Shown: piece after piece, positions 38,094 to 47,575 of the stretch
Numbering within the stretch: position 1 is the stretch's first letter
Layout of the letters: every line of letters begins with the position of its first letter
Source of the DNA: an uncultured Clostridia bacterium
Lineage (GTDB): Bacteria > Bacillota > Clostridia > Christensenellales > Borkfalkiaceae
Length of the DNA: 64,000 nucleotides
Reading direction: 5' to 3'
Assembly (NCBI GenBank): GCA_930989535.1
Contig: CAKNLK010000001.1
Span: forward strand, 1-64,000
The notes under the pieces: model-generated
Databases searched by the model: none
Told to the model about the DNA's origin: nothing
Seen by the model: only the letters and a program-made list of their open reading frames with translations
Program-made: the position numbers and the translations under genes

Positions 38094-40064
38094 TCAGACA
38101 ATCCTTTTGAACATCTTTTCAATTTCGTACTTTGTCAGTTTTACGGCAATCGGCCTGCCGTGCGGACATTTCAGCCCCATATCACCGCGGAGCATTTCAA
38201 ACAGCTTTTCCTTTTCGGAATCGGTCAGCATCATCCCGCCCTTGATTGCGTGCTTACACGCCGTCATGGCTATTTTATCCCGCAAAAGGTCGGAAAGTTT
38301 AATTGCCCGAAGGGAGCCGACTTCCTTTAAAAGCTCGCCGAAAAATGCACCCAAATCGATATCCTGCAAATCGAGCGGCACCGCTGAAATTTTGAAACTC
38401 CCGGCACCGAACTCCTCGATTTCAAAGCCAATCGCAGTGATTGTATCCATATTTTCTGAAAGAAACGCAAACTCTTCGGCATTCACATTCAGTACATACG
38501 GCACCAACATCGGCTGGCGGATTACTTTCCGCTCCTCCATCTCGCGCCGCAATCGGTCAAAAATCAGGCGCTCATGCGCCGCATGCTGGTCGATGATAAA
38601 AGCGTCGTCTCCCGATTCATAGAGCAAATACGTATTAAACAGATTGCCCTTATACACCGCCCGCTCAAAAATAATTTTCTGCTGTTCCGCCTTTCTGTCC
38701 CGCTCCTCTAAAAAGCGCTTGTTTTCCGCAAAGATATCCTCTGCAGGACTCGGCGCGGAATGCGGCACCCCCGCCGAAGCAACCGCGCTTTCTGCACCCG
38801 CGGCGCCGCTTACTCCGCTATCGTGAAATTCAATGCGCACGCCTGACGATTCAAAGCCTCGCGAAAGGCGGTTCAACTCTCCCCACGGAGCAGGACGGCT
38901 TGCCGCCGAATTCACTTCCGCCTGTTTTTTGCCCTGCGCCGCTTCCTCCTCTTTATCTTCCGAACGGCTACTCTGCCTGCAATTATCCGAAGACTTTTTT
39001 TCAGAATCGACCTTGCCGCTCTCTTTCACCTCTTCCGGATTCGGATTTTTTATTCCGACGACAAAATCGAGCGCGCTCGCATTTCCGTCGAGCACGGAAG
39101 AGATAACAGAATAGATACAGCCGTAAATCACCTGATTGTTTTCGAAGCGGACATCCGCTTTATTGGGATGCACATTTACATCGACAATTTCAGGCGGAAC
39201 GTCGATAAATAGAATATAAAAGGGATATTGCCTCTTCATCAAATAGCTGGCATACGCATTGGATATTGCCGAAGAAATGGTATTGTTCGTCACATAGCGC
39301 CCGTTTACAAACGTGCTTTGGTATGTACGATTCGCCTTTGTAAAATCCGGCCGCCCGATATAACCGCGTATGCGGATGCCGTGTTTGACAGCGTCGATTT
39401 GATAGCATTGCGCGATGACGGACGCGCCGTAAACAGCGGCCGTCGCCTCCTCCATCCCGCCCCCAAACGATTGCAGGGCGAGCTTTCCGTCAATCGTATA
39501 TGTAAAGGCGATTTCGGGGTTCCCCAACACAAATCTCTGCACAAAATTGGTGATTTCCCCCTCCTCTCCCTTGTCCGTCCGCATAAACTTCGCGCGGACG
39601 GGAGTATTGAAGAATAAATTCTCCGCCGTAATTTCCGTACCCGAGCCGAGCGCGCACGGCTGCACGCCCGATATTTGCCCGCCGACGCAGGAAATTTCAA
39701 ACGCCTCGCCAGCATCCTTCGCCTTTGAGCGAAGCGTTACCCTGGCAACGGAAGCAATGCTCGCCAACGCCTCGCCCCGAAACCCGAGCGTACGGATTAC
39801 ATCCAAATCCTCCGCCTTGGCAATCTTGCTGGTCGCATGCGGCAAAAAGGCGGAAGTGAGGTCACCCACATCGATTCCGCCCCCGTCGTCGCTGACGCTT
39901 ATCAAATCTTTGCCGCCCCGCTCGATTGCGACGGCAATATTTTTTGCGCCCGCATCGATGCTGTTTTCGACAAATTCTTTGACGACGGAATACGGCCGGT
40001 CGACGACCTCGCCAGCCGCAATCCGATTATAGACACTACTGTCTAAAATGTTTATTTTCGCCAT
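38094..40064 (-). CDS. mutL: DNA mismatch repair protein MutL (endonuclease type)
   Basis: A 656-residue MutL with the GHKL ATPase N-terminus (I-A-A-G-E-V-V-D-R-P, F-V-E-N-S-I-D-A-G-A, D-D-G-G-G-I, G-F-R-G-E-A-L-A-S-I), a disordered linker (about 330-450), and a C-terminal endonuclease domain. The nuclease motifs are D-Q-H-A-A-H-E-R-L-I-F-D (an Asp at the last acidic position instead of Glu), A-C-K-H-A-I-K and C-P-H-G-R-P. The organism therefore nicks DNA with MutL rather than MutH. I chose the ATG at 40064; it begins six bases after the mutS stop. Confidence 0.96.
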   Translation of the reverse strand: MAKINILDSSVYNRIAAGEVVDRPYSVVKEFVENSIDAGAKNIAVAIERGGKDLISVSDDGGGIDVGDLTSAFLPHATSKIAKAEDLDVIRTLGFRGEALASIASVARVTLRSKAKDAGEAFEISCVGGQISGVQPCALGSGTEITAENLFFNTPVRAKFMRTDKGEEGEITNFVQRFVLGNPEIAFTYTIDGKLALQSFGGGMEEATAAVYGASVIAQCYQIDAVKHGIRIRGYIGRPDFTKANRTYQSTFVNGRYVTNNTISSAISNAYASYLMKRQYPFYILFIDVPPEIVDVNVHPNKADVRFENNQVIYGCIYSVISSVLDGNASALDFVVGIKNPNPEEVKESGKVDSEKKSSDNCRQSSRSEDKEEEAAQGKKQAEVNSAASRPAPWGELNRLSRGFESSGVRIEFHDSGVSGAAGAESAVASAGVPHSAPSPAEDIFAENKRFLEERDRKAEQQKIIFERAVYKGNLFNTYLLYESGDDAFIIDQHAAHERLIFDRLRREMEERKVIRQPMLVPYVLNVNAEEFAFLSENMDTITAIGFEIEEFGAGSFKISAVPLDLQDIDLGAFFGELLKEVGSLRAIKLSDLLRDKIAMTACKHAIKGGMMLTDSEKEKLFEMLRGDMGLKCPHGRPIAVKLTKYEIEKMFKRIV

Positions 40065-40069
40065 AAATA

Positions 40070-42652
40070 TCAATCCTTTTTGACCATATCCACCAAATCG
40101 GACAGCAAATTAAACGCCTGCATCGGCGTGAGGTTGTTCATATCCGTATCCAACAGAATCCGCTCCGCGGGGCTGTATGCAGGCTCCGCGACCGGTGAAG
40201 AATGTTCTTCTTTTGCCGCGGACTGCCGGGCGATATCGCTCTTTTCCAACTGCTTCAAAATCTCTTTCGCGCGCGAAGTGACCTCCGCAGGCACGCCCGC
40301 CAAACGGGCCACCTCGATGCCGAAACTCTTATTCGCCCCGCCGCGAACGATTTTGCGAAGAAAAATTATCCCGCTTCCGCTCTCTTTTACGGATACTTTG
40401 TAATTCTTTACCCCCTCGATTTTGCCTTCCAATTCAGTAAGCTCATGATAATGCGTGGCAAAGAGAGTTTTCGCACGGATACGCTCGGTGATGTACTCCA
40501 GCACCGACCACGCGATACTCAAGCCGTCGTATGTGCTGGTGCCGCGCCCTACCTCGTCCAAAATGAGGAGAGAATTTTCCGTCGCGTTCAAAACGATAGA
40601 CGCGACTTCCGTCATTTCGACCATGAACGTGCTTTGGTCGAGAATGAGGTTGTCGCTCGCCCCGACACGCGTAAAAATGCGGTCGATAACGGGAATCTGC
40701 GCCGACTTTGCCGGGACATAACACCCGATATGCGCCATCAGCACGATGAGCGCGTTCTGGCGCATGTAGGTACTCTTGCCCGCCATATTCGGCCCGGTGA
40801 TAACCATCGTTTTGGCGTTGCTTCCAAGGTCTGTATCATTGGGCACAAACCGCTCTTTGCTGAGCGCTTCCACGACCGGGTGCCGCCCGTCGCAAATTTT
40901 TAAATCCCCGCCGGCGTCCACAATCTGAGGTTTGCAATAGCCGCGCTCTTTGGCGACGCTCGCAAAGGAAACGAGGCAGTCGAGCATCGCAACGGATGCG
41001 GAAAGTGCCTTTAACTTCGGCATCTCTCCACTAAGGCGCGCCTTGATTCGCTCAAAAAGTTCGATTTCCAAGCGGAGGCTCTGCTCCGTGCTCGACAAAA
41101 TTTTCTCCTCGAGCGCCTTCAGCTCGTCCGTCGTATACCGCTCCGCGTTGGCGAGCGTTTGGCGGCGCTGGTAATTGTACGGCACCTTATCCTTGAACGA
41201 GTTCGTCACCTCGATGGAATATCCGAAAACGCGGTTGTATTTAATCTTTAAGTTGCGGATTCCCGTGCTCTCGCGCTCGCGCGCCTCGATTTCCGCTATC
41301 ATTTTTGCGCCGTTGTCTCGCACGGAACGCAGCTCGTCCAACTCCCGGTCGAATCCTTCCCGAATGTAGCCGCCCTCCTTGATATTGACGGGCGGATTTT
41401 CGATGAATGCAGATTTTAAAAGGGCGGCAAGCTCTGAAAAATCCCCGAGGTTTCCCGCTATGCTCTGCATCTGCGGCGTAGAAAAGCCGGAAAGCTGAAA
41501 CTTTAAATTCGGCAGCAAATCGAGGGAAGAAGCCAAATTTTCGCAATCGCGCGGCGTCAGATTGTTGTTGGAAATTTTTCCGGCAATGCGCTCGATATCG
41601 CGAATACCGCCCAGCGTGTCCGCAATCCCGATGCGAATCACGGTGGCGTTAAACAGCTCGCTTACGCCGTTCAGCCTGTATTCGATGTCCGCCCGGTTCT
41701 GCAACGGATTCAGAAGCAGCCGGTTCATAAGCCGCGCCCCCATTGCCGTCTTTGTTTTATCCAAGAGCCACAAGAGCGACCCCTTCTTTTTTCCGTCGCC
41801 GAGGGTGCGGACAAGCTCCAAATTGCGAATCGCACTGTTGTCCAGCATCATCGTCTTGTTCTCGTTGACGAATTTGACGGAATCGATGATTTTGAGCGCG
41901 TGCTTCTGCGTCTCTTTCAAATATTCGAGCAATGCGCCGCACGCCGAAATTGCCGCCTGTTCCCGCGCAATCCCGAACGGCTCCAGCGTCTTGCAGTTGA
42001 GCTGCTCCAAAATATTTTTTTCCGCATGCCGCAGCGCGAAAGCCCACGGAACATAGCAGGAAAAAGGCGGGAGCGCGCGCAGCAACGGTTGCTCTTTGGA
42101 TTGAAGCAGAAATTCGTCGTTGCAAATAATTTCCGCGGGGGAAATCTTTCCAAGATATTCCAGACTCAAATCGATGCAGTTCCCGCCGGAACACGTCCCC
42201 GTGTTAAATTCGCCCGTCGTGATATCCGCCCAGGCGAGGGCGCATACGTCGCCCTCTTTGTAGGCGCAGGCAATATAATTGTTCGCCTTTTCGTCCAACA
42301 AATTCTCTTCGATGAGCGTACCCGCAGACACGACGCGGATAACGTCCCTCTCGACGATTCCGCGCCCCGGCGTCGGGTCAGTCAGCTGTTCGCAAATTGC
42401 GACCTTTTTACCGAGCGACACAAGCTTGGCAATATAGGTATCCGCCGCATGGTACGGGATGCCGCACATGGGCGCGCGCTCTTCCAAGCCGCAATCCCGC
42501 CCCGTCAGCGTCAAGTCAAGCAGCTGCGAAACTTCCTTTGCGTCCTCGAAAAACATTTCGTAGAAGTCGCCCAAGCGGTAAAAGACGACGCAGTCTTTGT
42601 ATTTCTCTTTAATCTCCAGATAGTGCCGCATCATCGGCGAAAGTCCGTTCAT
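40070..42652 (-). CDS. mutS: DNA mismatch recognition protein MutS
   Basis: An 860-residue MutS with the mismatch-binding F-Y-R-L-G-D-F-Y-E-M motif near residue 25, Walker A G-P-N-M-A-G-K-S-T near 615 and Walker B L-I-L-D-E-V-G-R-G-T-S-T. The C-terminal tail contains E-R-I-L-L-D-T-D-M-N-N-L-T-P-M-Q-A near residue 835, the usual dimer/tetramer helix region. It starts 38 bases after miaB and precedes mutL by five bases, the common clostridial order. Confidence 0.97.
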   Translation of the reverse strand: MNGLSPMMRHYLEIKEKYKDCVVFYRLGDFYEMFFEDAKEVSQLLDLTLTGRDCGLEERAPMCGIPYHAADTYIAKLVSLGKKVAICEQLTDPTPGRGIVERDVIRVVSAGTLIEENLLDEKANNYIACAYKEGDVCALAWADITTGEFNTGTCSGGNCIDLSLEYLGKISPAEIICNDEFLLQSKEQPLLRALPPFSCYVPWAFALRHAEKNILEQLNCKTLEPFGIAREQAAISACGALLEYLKETQKHALKIIDSVKFVNENKTMMLDNSAIRNLELVRTLGDGKKKGSLLWLLDKTKTAMGARLMNRLLLNPLQNRADIEYRLNGVSELFNATVIRIGIADTLGGIRDIERIAGKISNNNLTPRDCENLASSLDLLPNLKFQLSGFSTPQMQSIAGNLGDFSELAALLKSAFIENPPVNIKEGGYIREGFDRELDELRSVRDNGAKMIAEIEARERESTGIRNLKIKYNRVFGYSIEVTNSFKDKVPYNYQRRQTLANAERYTTDELKALEEKILSSTEQSLRLEIELFERIKARLSGEMPKLKALSASVAMLDCLVSFASVAKERGYCKPQIVDAGGDLKICDGRHPVVEALSKERFVPNDTDLGSNAKTMVITGPNMAGKSTYMRQNALIVLMAHIGCYVPAKSAQIPVIDRIFTRVGASDNLILDQSTFMVEMTEVASIVLNATENSLLILDEVGRGTSTYDGLSIAWSVLEYITERIRAKTLFATHYHELTELEGKIEGVKNYKVSVKESGSGIIFLRKIVRGGANKSFGIEVARLAGVPAEVTSRAKEILKQLEKSDIARQSAAKEEHSSPVAEPAYSPAERILLDTDMNNLTPMQAFNLLSDLVDMVKKD

Positions 42653-42689
42653 TCGTATCCCTCTATCTCTCTGTTTGAATACTATCCGC

Positions 42690-44009
42690 TCACTCCGCGA
42701 GTTCGCCCATCAGCGAAACGCCCGAAGTTTCCCCTATCTTCAAACGAACAAAATCGCCGATGCAATCCCGTTCGCTCCTGAAATACCCCATGCGGCCGTA
42801 CTCGTCGCGCCCGAGGTACAGCCCCTTCTTTTTATCGTAATCTTCGCACAGAATCTCAATCGTTTTACCGCGGTAGGCGACGGATTTTTCGCGCGTCTGC
42901 TCGTTGACGAGTTCCACAAGGCGCATGATGCGCTCCTTTTGAACCTCCTCGGGAATCTGCCCGTCCATCGCCGCGGCGGCGGTGCCGCTTCGGCGGGAAT
43001 AGACGAATGTAAACGCCGTTGCAAAGCCCGCTTCGCGCACGAGCGACAGCGTAGCCTGAAAGTCCTCCTCCGTTTCCGTGGGAAAACCGACCATGATATC
43101 CGTCGTGAGCTGGCAATCGGGCACATACTTGCGCAGAAGCTCCACCTTTTTCAGATATTCCTCCGCGGTATATTTGCGGTTCATAAGTTTTAAAATGCGA
43201 TTGGAACCGGCTTGCACCGGCAGATGGACGAGATGGCACACCTGCGGACATTCGGCAATCGCCCGCACGAGCTCCTCGCCGAAGTCCTTCGGGTTGCTCG
43301 TCATAAACCGCAAACGGAACTTTTCGTCTCGCCGGCAAATGTCGCGCAAAAGCTGCGGGAAGGAGTATTCGCCGCCGCAATCGTTGCCGTAGGAGTTTAC
43401 ATTCTGCCCCAACAGCGTAATCTCTTTGTACCCGCCGCGGACGAGCGCGTCGACTTCCTCCAAAATTTTTTGGGGTGCACGGCTCCTTTCCCGCCCGCGC
43501 ACATACGGCACAATACAGTAAGAGCAAAAGTTGTTGCAGCCGTACATGATGTTAACCCAGGCATTGGGAAAACTCGTGCGATAGGAATAATCGTCCTCGC
43601 GAATTTCCCCTTCCTTGCCCCAGATATCGACAACCACTTTTCTATTGCCCGCTTTTCTGTCCAACAGTTCGCCGAGCGTATCGAGGTTGTGCGTTCCGAA
43701 CACAATATCCACAAACGGGAATTTTTTCCGAAGTTTTTCAGCGGCGCCCGCCTGCTGCGTCATGCACCCGCCGACGGCAATCAAAAGCGACGGCCGGCTC
43801 TTTTTCAATTTTTTCAGCGCGCCGATGTTGCCGTAAGCGTGGTTTTCCGCGTTTTCCCGTATACAGCAGGTGTTGAATACGATGATATCCGCCTCCTGCT
43901 CGCTTTCGCCTTGCGTATATCCGCGCGAGCGCAAAATGCCCGCAATCTTCTCCGATTCGTGTACGTTCATCTGACAGCCGTACGTTACAATCCAATACTT
44001 CTTTTCCAT
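42690..44009 (-). CDS. miaB: tRNA-2-methylthio-N6-dimethylallyladenosine synthase
   Basis: A 439-residue methylthiotransferase: N-terminal UPF0004 domain (T-Y-G-C-Q-M-N, N-T-C-C-I-R-E-N-A, and G-G-C-M-T-Q-Q) binding the auxiliary cluster, radical SAM domain with Y-G-C-N-N-F-C-S-Y-C-I-V-P, and a C-terminal TRAM domain. The Q-M-N-V-H-E-S and A-E-N-H-A-Y features mark MiaB rather than MtaB or RimO. It is the first gene of the operon from the promoter at 44040-44068. Confidence 0.94.
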   Translation of the reverse strand: MEKKYWIVTYGCQMNVHESEKIAGILRSRGYTQGESEQEADIIVFNTCCIRENAENHAYGNIGALKKLKKSRPSLLIAVGGCMTQQAGAAEKLRKKFPFVDIVFGTHNLDTLGELLDRKAGNRKVVVDIWGKEGEIREDDYSYRTSFPNAWVNIMYGCNNFCSYCIVPYVRGRERSRAPQKILEEVDALVRGGYKEITLLGQNVNSYGNDCGGEYSFPQLLRDICRRDEKFRLRFMTSNPKDFGEELVRAIAECPQVCHLVHLPVQAGSNRILKLMNRKYTAEEYLKKVELLRKYVPDCQLTTDIMVGFPTETEEDFQATLSLVREAGFATAFTFVYSRRSGTAAAAMDGQIPEEVQKERIMRLVELVNEQTREKSVAYRGKTIEILCEDYDKKKGLYLGRDEYGRMGYFRSERDCIGDFVRLKIGETSGVSLMGELAE

Positions 44010-44039
44010 TCAATCTTCCAAAAAAATTTACTCTCATTC

Positions 44040-44068
44040 ATTATAACTTTTTCGCGGATTTTTTTCAA
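44040..44068 (-). promoter_or_regulatory. Promoter of the miaB-mutS-mutL-miaA operon
   Basis: On the minus strand TTGAAA (44063-44068), 17 bases, TATAAT (44040-44045). It is about 30 bases upstream of the miaB start. Confidence 0.75.
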
Positions 44069-44137
44069 GTCTTTCAACTTTGTTGCGAGCGAAATAATTT
44101 GCGCAAATTTTCAGATACTGTTAAAAGGGTTAGAAAT

Positions 44138-46354
44138 ATGAAAGCACTCAAAAAGATAAGTATCATTCTGCTGTGCGGACTGCTCCTGTGCACTGCGGCC
44201 GCCGGTTTTTACTACGTTGCGGCGACGGCGGGCGCAAAATTGGACGAAGCAAAACTCGAATGCACGGACGCCTGCATCGAAGTTTACGACGCAAAGGACA
44301 ATAAAATTTCCGATTTATCCTTTAAGAGCGCCAACAAAAGCGTGCGGTTCAGCGAATTGCCCGCACACGTTCCGCACGCCTTTGTCGCCGCCGAAGATAA
44401 AAATTTCTATTCGCACCGCGGCCTGGATTATAAAGGCATGGCGCGTGCGCTCCTGAAAAATATAAAGGCGCGCTCCTTTAAACAGGGCGCCTCCACCATC
44501 AGCCAGCAGCTCATCAAAAACACACAGCTTTCGAGCGAAAAGACGCTCGCTCGGAAATTGAAGGAAATCAAGCTCACGCGCAGTCTCGAAAGGAAATACT
44601 CGAAAGACCAAATCATGGAAATGTATTTAAATACCATCTATTTCGGGCACGCCTGCTACGGAATCGCGGGCGCATCCGATTTCTACTTTGCGAAGGGCGC
44701 GGAAAACCTGTCGGTAGCGGAAGCCGCCATGCTCGCGGCAATCATAAAGTCCCCCAACAATTACTCACCTTTCCTCGCGCCCGAAAAGTGCATGAATGCC
44801 CGCAACGCCGTGCTGAACCGAATGTTCGCCCTGGGTTATATTTCGGAAAGCGAATGCAAGCAGGCGAAAGCCGCGCCGCTGCCCGAAAAGCAGGATAACT
44901 CCATCGCATCCAAAACGTACCTTGCCGGCGTCTATGCGGAAATGGAATCCCTTCCGCTGTATTCACCGTACCGCTACCGCGGCGGCTGCAAAATTTACAC
45001 GTATATGGATAGAGACATGCAGGACTACGCGGAAAACTTAAAAACGGACGCCGACCGTTCCGGAAAGAGCATCCTGGTTTGCGACAACAAGGCGCACGGC
45101 ATCACGGCCTGGCACACGACCGAAGGGGAAATACGCAGACAGCCCGGCTCGGTAATCAAACCGCTCGCCGTGTACGCCCCCGCCCTGGAAGAAAATAAAA
45201 TTTCGCCCTGCACACCCGTCCTGGACGAAAAAATCGATTTCGGCGGATATTCCCCCTCCAATTATAAAGACGATTACAAGGGGTACGTTTCCGCAAGACA
45301 GGCCTTGGCGGAAAGCCTGAATATTCCCGCCGTAAAAATACTCAATTCTCTGGGCATTGAAAAGAGCGAACGGTATCTGCTCCAAATGCAGCTCTTCCTT
45401 TCCCCGGAAGATAAAACGCTTTCCCTTGCGTTGGGCGGCTTGAGCGAAGGTTTTACCCCGCGCGAAATCGCGGCCGCCTATACGGTATTTCCCAACGGCG
45501 GACAGTATTCTCCCCTCGCCTTTATACGGAAAATTGAAGACTCTGCGGGGAACACCCTCTACGAGCGCAAAATTACCAGTCAAAAAGTATTTTCGGAAGA
45601 CACGGCGGCTCTCATAAACGATATGCTGGCGAACGCCGCAAAAACGGGAACCGCAAAAAAACTTGCAACCTTGCCCTTCCCGGTGTGCGCCAAGACGGGA
45701 ACCAGCGGAACGGAGGAAGGCAACACCGACGCGTGGGCGGTGTCCTATACCCCCGAACACACGATAACCGTTTGGATGGGCAACGCCGACAATTCACTCA
45801 CCGATATAACGGGCGGCGGCTTGCCCTGCCACTACGCTCTCCTTTTAAACAAAAGGCTATACCGAAGCGCTCGCCCGGCCGAATTCCAATCCTCGCCAAA
45901 AGTCGTGGAATGCCTTTTGGATAAAATCTCCTACGAGCGAGACCACACCGTCAAACTCGCCGCGTCAAGCGCGCCCGAACAATACATCCTGCACGAACAA
46001 TTCCGCGAATGCAACCAACCGAAGGAGTACGGAAGTACTTTCGGCGAGCCTACGGCAAATGCGGCGATTTATTATAAAAATTCGAGGGTTTATATCGAAT
46101 TATGCCAGACAGAATACTATGATTATTTAATTAAACGGGCGGAAAACGGAAAAACCACCGCACTGTTTGACGGCCACTGCGACGGAAATTATTGCGACGA
46201 CAATGTTTTGCCGAACAAGAAATACACCTACTCGGTAACCCCTTACTTCGTCGGGAGCGACGGAGAAAAGCATTTCGGCAAAGAAATGTTCCTGCCCTCC
46301 GTCTACACCAAAAAGGAAGCAGCCAAACCGCCCAAAAATTGGTGGGCTTCGTAA
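44138..46354 (+). CDS. Class A penicillin-binding protein (PBP1A-like)
   Basis: The 738-residue protein has one N-terminal membrane anchor (about residues 7-28). The glycosyltransferase domain shows E-D-K-N-F-Y-S-H-R-G, G-A-S-T-I-S-Q-Q-L-I-K-N and R-K-L-K-E-I-K, and the transpeptidase domain shows P-G-S-V-I-K-P (active Ser), E-S-L-N and A-K-T-G-T-S-G. A C-terminal domain of about 120 residues, possibly fibronectin-like, follows. It polymerises and cross-links peptidoglycan outside the membrane. I chose the ATG at 44138, eight bases after AAAGGG; the frame opens 13 codons earlier at a TTG. It is divergent from miaB. Confidence 0.92.
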   Translation: MKALKKISIILLCGLLLCTAAAGFYYVAATAGAKLDEAKLECTDACIEVYDAKDNKISDLSFKSANKSVRFSELPAHVPHAFVAAEDKNFYSHRGLDYKGMARALLKNIKARSFKQGASTISQQLIKNTQLSSEKTLARKLKEIKLTRSLERKYSKDQIMEMYLNTIYFGHACYGIAGASDFYFAKGAENLSVAEAAMLAAIIKSPNNYSPFLAPEKCMNARNAVLNRMFALGYISESECKQAKAAPLPEKQDNSIASKTYLAGVYAEMESLPLYSPYRYRGGCKIYTYMDRDMQDYAENLKTDADRSGKSILVCDNKAHGITAWHTTEGEIRRQPGSVIKPLAVYAPALEENKISPCTPVLDEKIDFGGYSPSNYKDDYKGYVSARQALAESLNIPAVKILNSLGIEKSERYLLQMQLFLSPEDKTLSLALGGLSEGFTPREIAAAYTVFPNGGQYSPLAFIRKIEDSAGNTLYERKITSQKVFSEDTAALINDMLANAAKTGTAKKLATLPFPVCAKTGTSGTEEGNTDAWAVSYTPEHTITVWMGNADNSLTDITGGGLPCHYALLLNKRLYRSARPAEFQSSPKVVECLLDKISYERDHTVKLAASSAPEQYILHEQFRECNQPKEYGSTFGEPTANAAIYYKNSRVYIELCQTEYYDYLIKRAENGKTTALFDGHCDGNYCDDNVLPNKKYTYSVTPYFVGSDGEKHFGKEMFLPSVYTKKEAAKPPKNWWAS

Positions 46355-46414
46355 TTAAAAAAATGCGGCGGAGCAATTCATAAATCCAAAAGGTTTTATG
46401 TTGCTCCGCCGCAT
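46355..46414. terminator. Convergent terminator between the PBP gene and thiI
   Basis: A perfect 14-bp stem (ATGCGGCGGAGCAA / TTGCTCCGCCGCAT) with a 24-base loop lies between the two converging genes. A run of seven T follows on the minus strand, making it a strong terminator for thiI; on the plus strand the flank is T-poor. Confidence 0.82.
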
Positions 46415-46416
46415 TA

Positions 46417-47571
46417 TCATATGCGCAGCGTTTCCAATGTTTCGAACGCTTCCTCTATCAATTTTTCGACGTCCAACCGCGCCTCCGCACGGAGAACATC
46501 TTCCATTTTGGGGCGAATCAGCGGATGCTTCGGCAGAAATACCGTGCAGCAATCCTCATACGGCAAAATCGACGTTTCAAAGGTACCAATCTCGCGCGCC
46601 CGCTCAATAATTTCCGTTTTATCGAATCCGACGAGCGGACGCAGAATCGGCAGCTTTTTTACAACCGAACCGGAAGAAGTCATCCCCTCGATTGTTTGGC
46701 TGGCAACCTGCCCCAAACTCTCTCCCGTGACGATACATTGCCCGCCGACACGCTCAGCAAGGCGCTCCGCTATGCGCATCATAAAGCGCCGCAACAGCGT
46801 AATCATCATTTCCTCCGGGCAATTTTTATGAATCGCCTCCTGAATGTGCGTTACGCTGACGACGTGCAAATTCATACCGCCCGTATAGCCGCTCAAAATA
46901 TGCGCCAATTGCTCCACCTTTTCGCGCGCCTGCATATTCGTATACGGATAGCTATGAAAATGCAGTCCGTCCAAAACCATGCCGCGCTTGGCAATCATAT
47001 GCCCGGCAACAGGGCTGTCGATTCCGCCCGAAAGGAGCAATATCCCCTTGCCGGATGTTCCGACGGGCATGCCTCCCGCACCTTTGATGTGCCTGCTGAA
47101 TACGAGCGCGTCCCCGTTCTCCCGAATGTCGATGCAAATTTCATGCTGCGGCGCATGAACGTCGACCTTTAAATTCGGATTATCCTGCAAGAGCCGGCCA
47201 CCGATTTCGGAGTTTACCTCCATGGAATGGAGCGGAAAACTTTTGGCGGCTCGGTTCGTTATTACTTTGAAGGTTCCGCCGGCGGGCGCAATCAATTTCA
47301 CCGTTTCGTAAATCGTCTCGATATCCGCCGGGACTTTATACGCCGCACTCAAAGTGTGTGTACCGAAAACTTTGGATAATTTCTCCAAAATCTCGTCTGT
47401 GCGTTCCTGGTCAAAATTCTCAACGATATAGCGGCCGCTCGGTTTGCGAATTTCATGGCGAATCCCCGTCAGCGCTCTTTCCAGGTTCGTCATAAAAACC
47501 TTTTCGAAATATCCCCGGTTCTTCCCTTTTAAATGTATTTCACAATACCGTACGATAATTACTTTTTCCAT
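46417..47571 (-). CDS. thiI: tRNA 4-thiouridine synthase
   Basis: A 384-residue ThiI with the N-terminal ferredoxin-like and THUMP domains (to about residue 165) and the PP-loop S-G-G-I-D-S-P-V. There is no C-terminal rhodanese domain, as in Bacillus-type ThiI, which then takes sulfur directly from a dedicated desulfurase. The desulfurase gene lies four bases upstream. It makes s4U8 in tRNA. Confidence 0.95.
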   Translation of the reverse strand: MEKVIIVRYCEIHLKGKNRGYFEKVFMTNLERALTGIRHEIRKPSGRYIVENFDQERTDEILEKLSKVFGTHTLSAAYKVPADIETIYETVKLIAPAGGTFKVITNRAAKSFPLHSMEVNSEIGGRLLQDNPNLKVDVHAPQHEICIDIRENGDALVFSRHIKGAGGMPVGTSGKGILLLSGGIDSPVAGHMIAKRGMVLDGLHFHSYPYTNMQAREKVEQLAHILSGYTGGMNLHVVSVTHIQEAIHKNCPEEMMITLLRRFMMRIAERLAERVGGQCIVTGESLGQVASQTIEGMTSSGSVVKKLPILRPLVGFDKTEIIERAREIGTFETSILPYEDCCTVFLPKHPLIRPKMEDVLRAEARLDVEKLIEEAFETLETLRI

Positions 47572-47575
47572 CGGT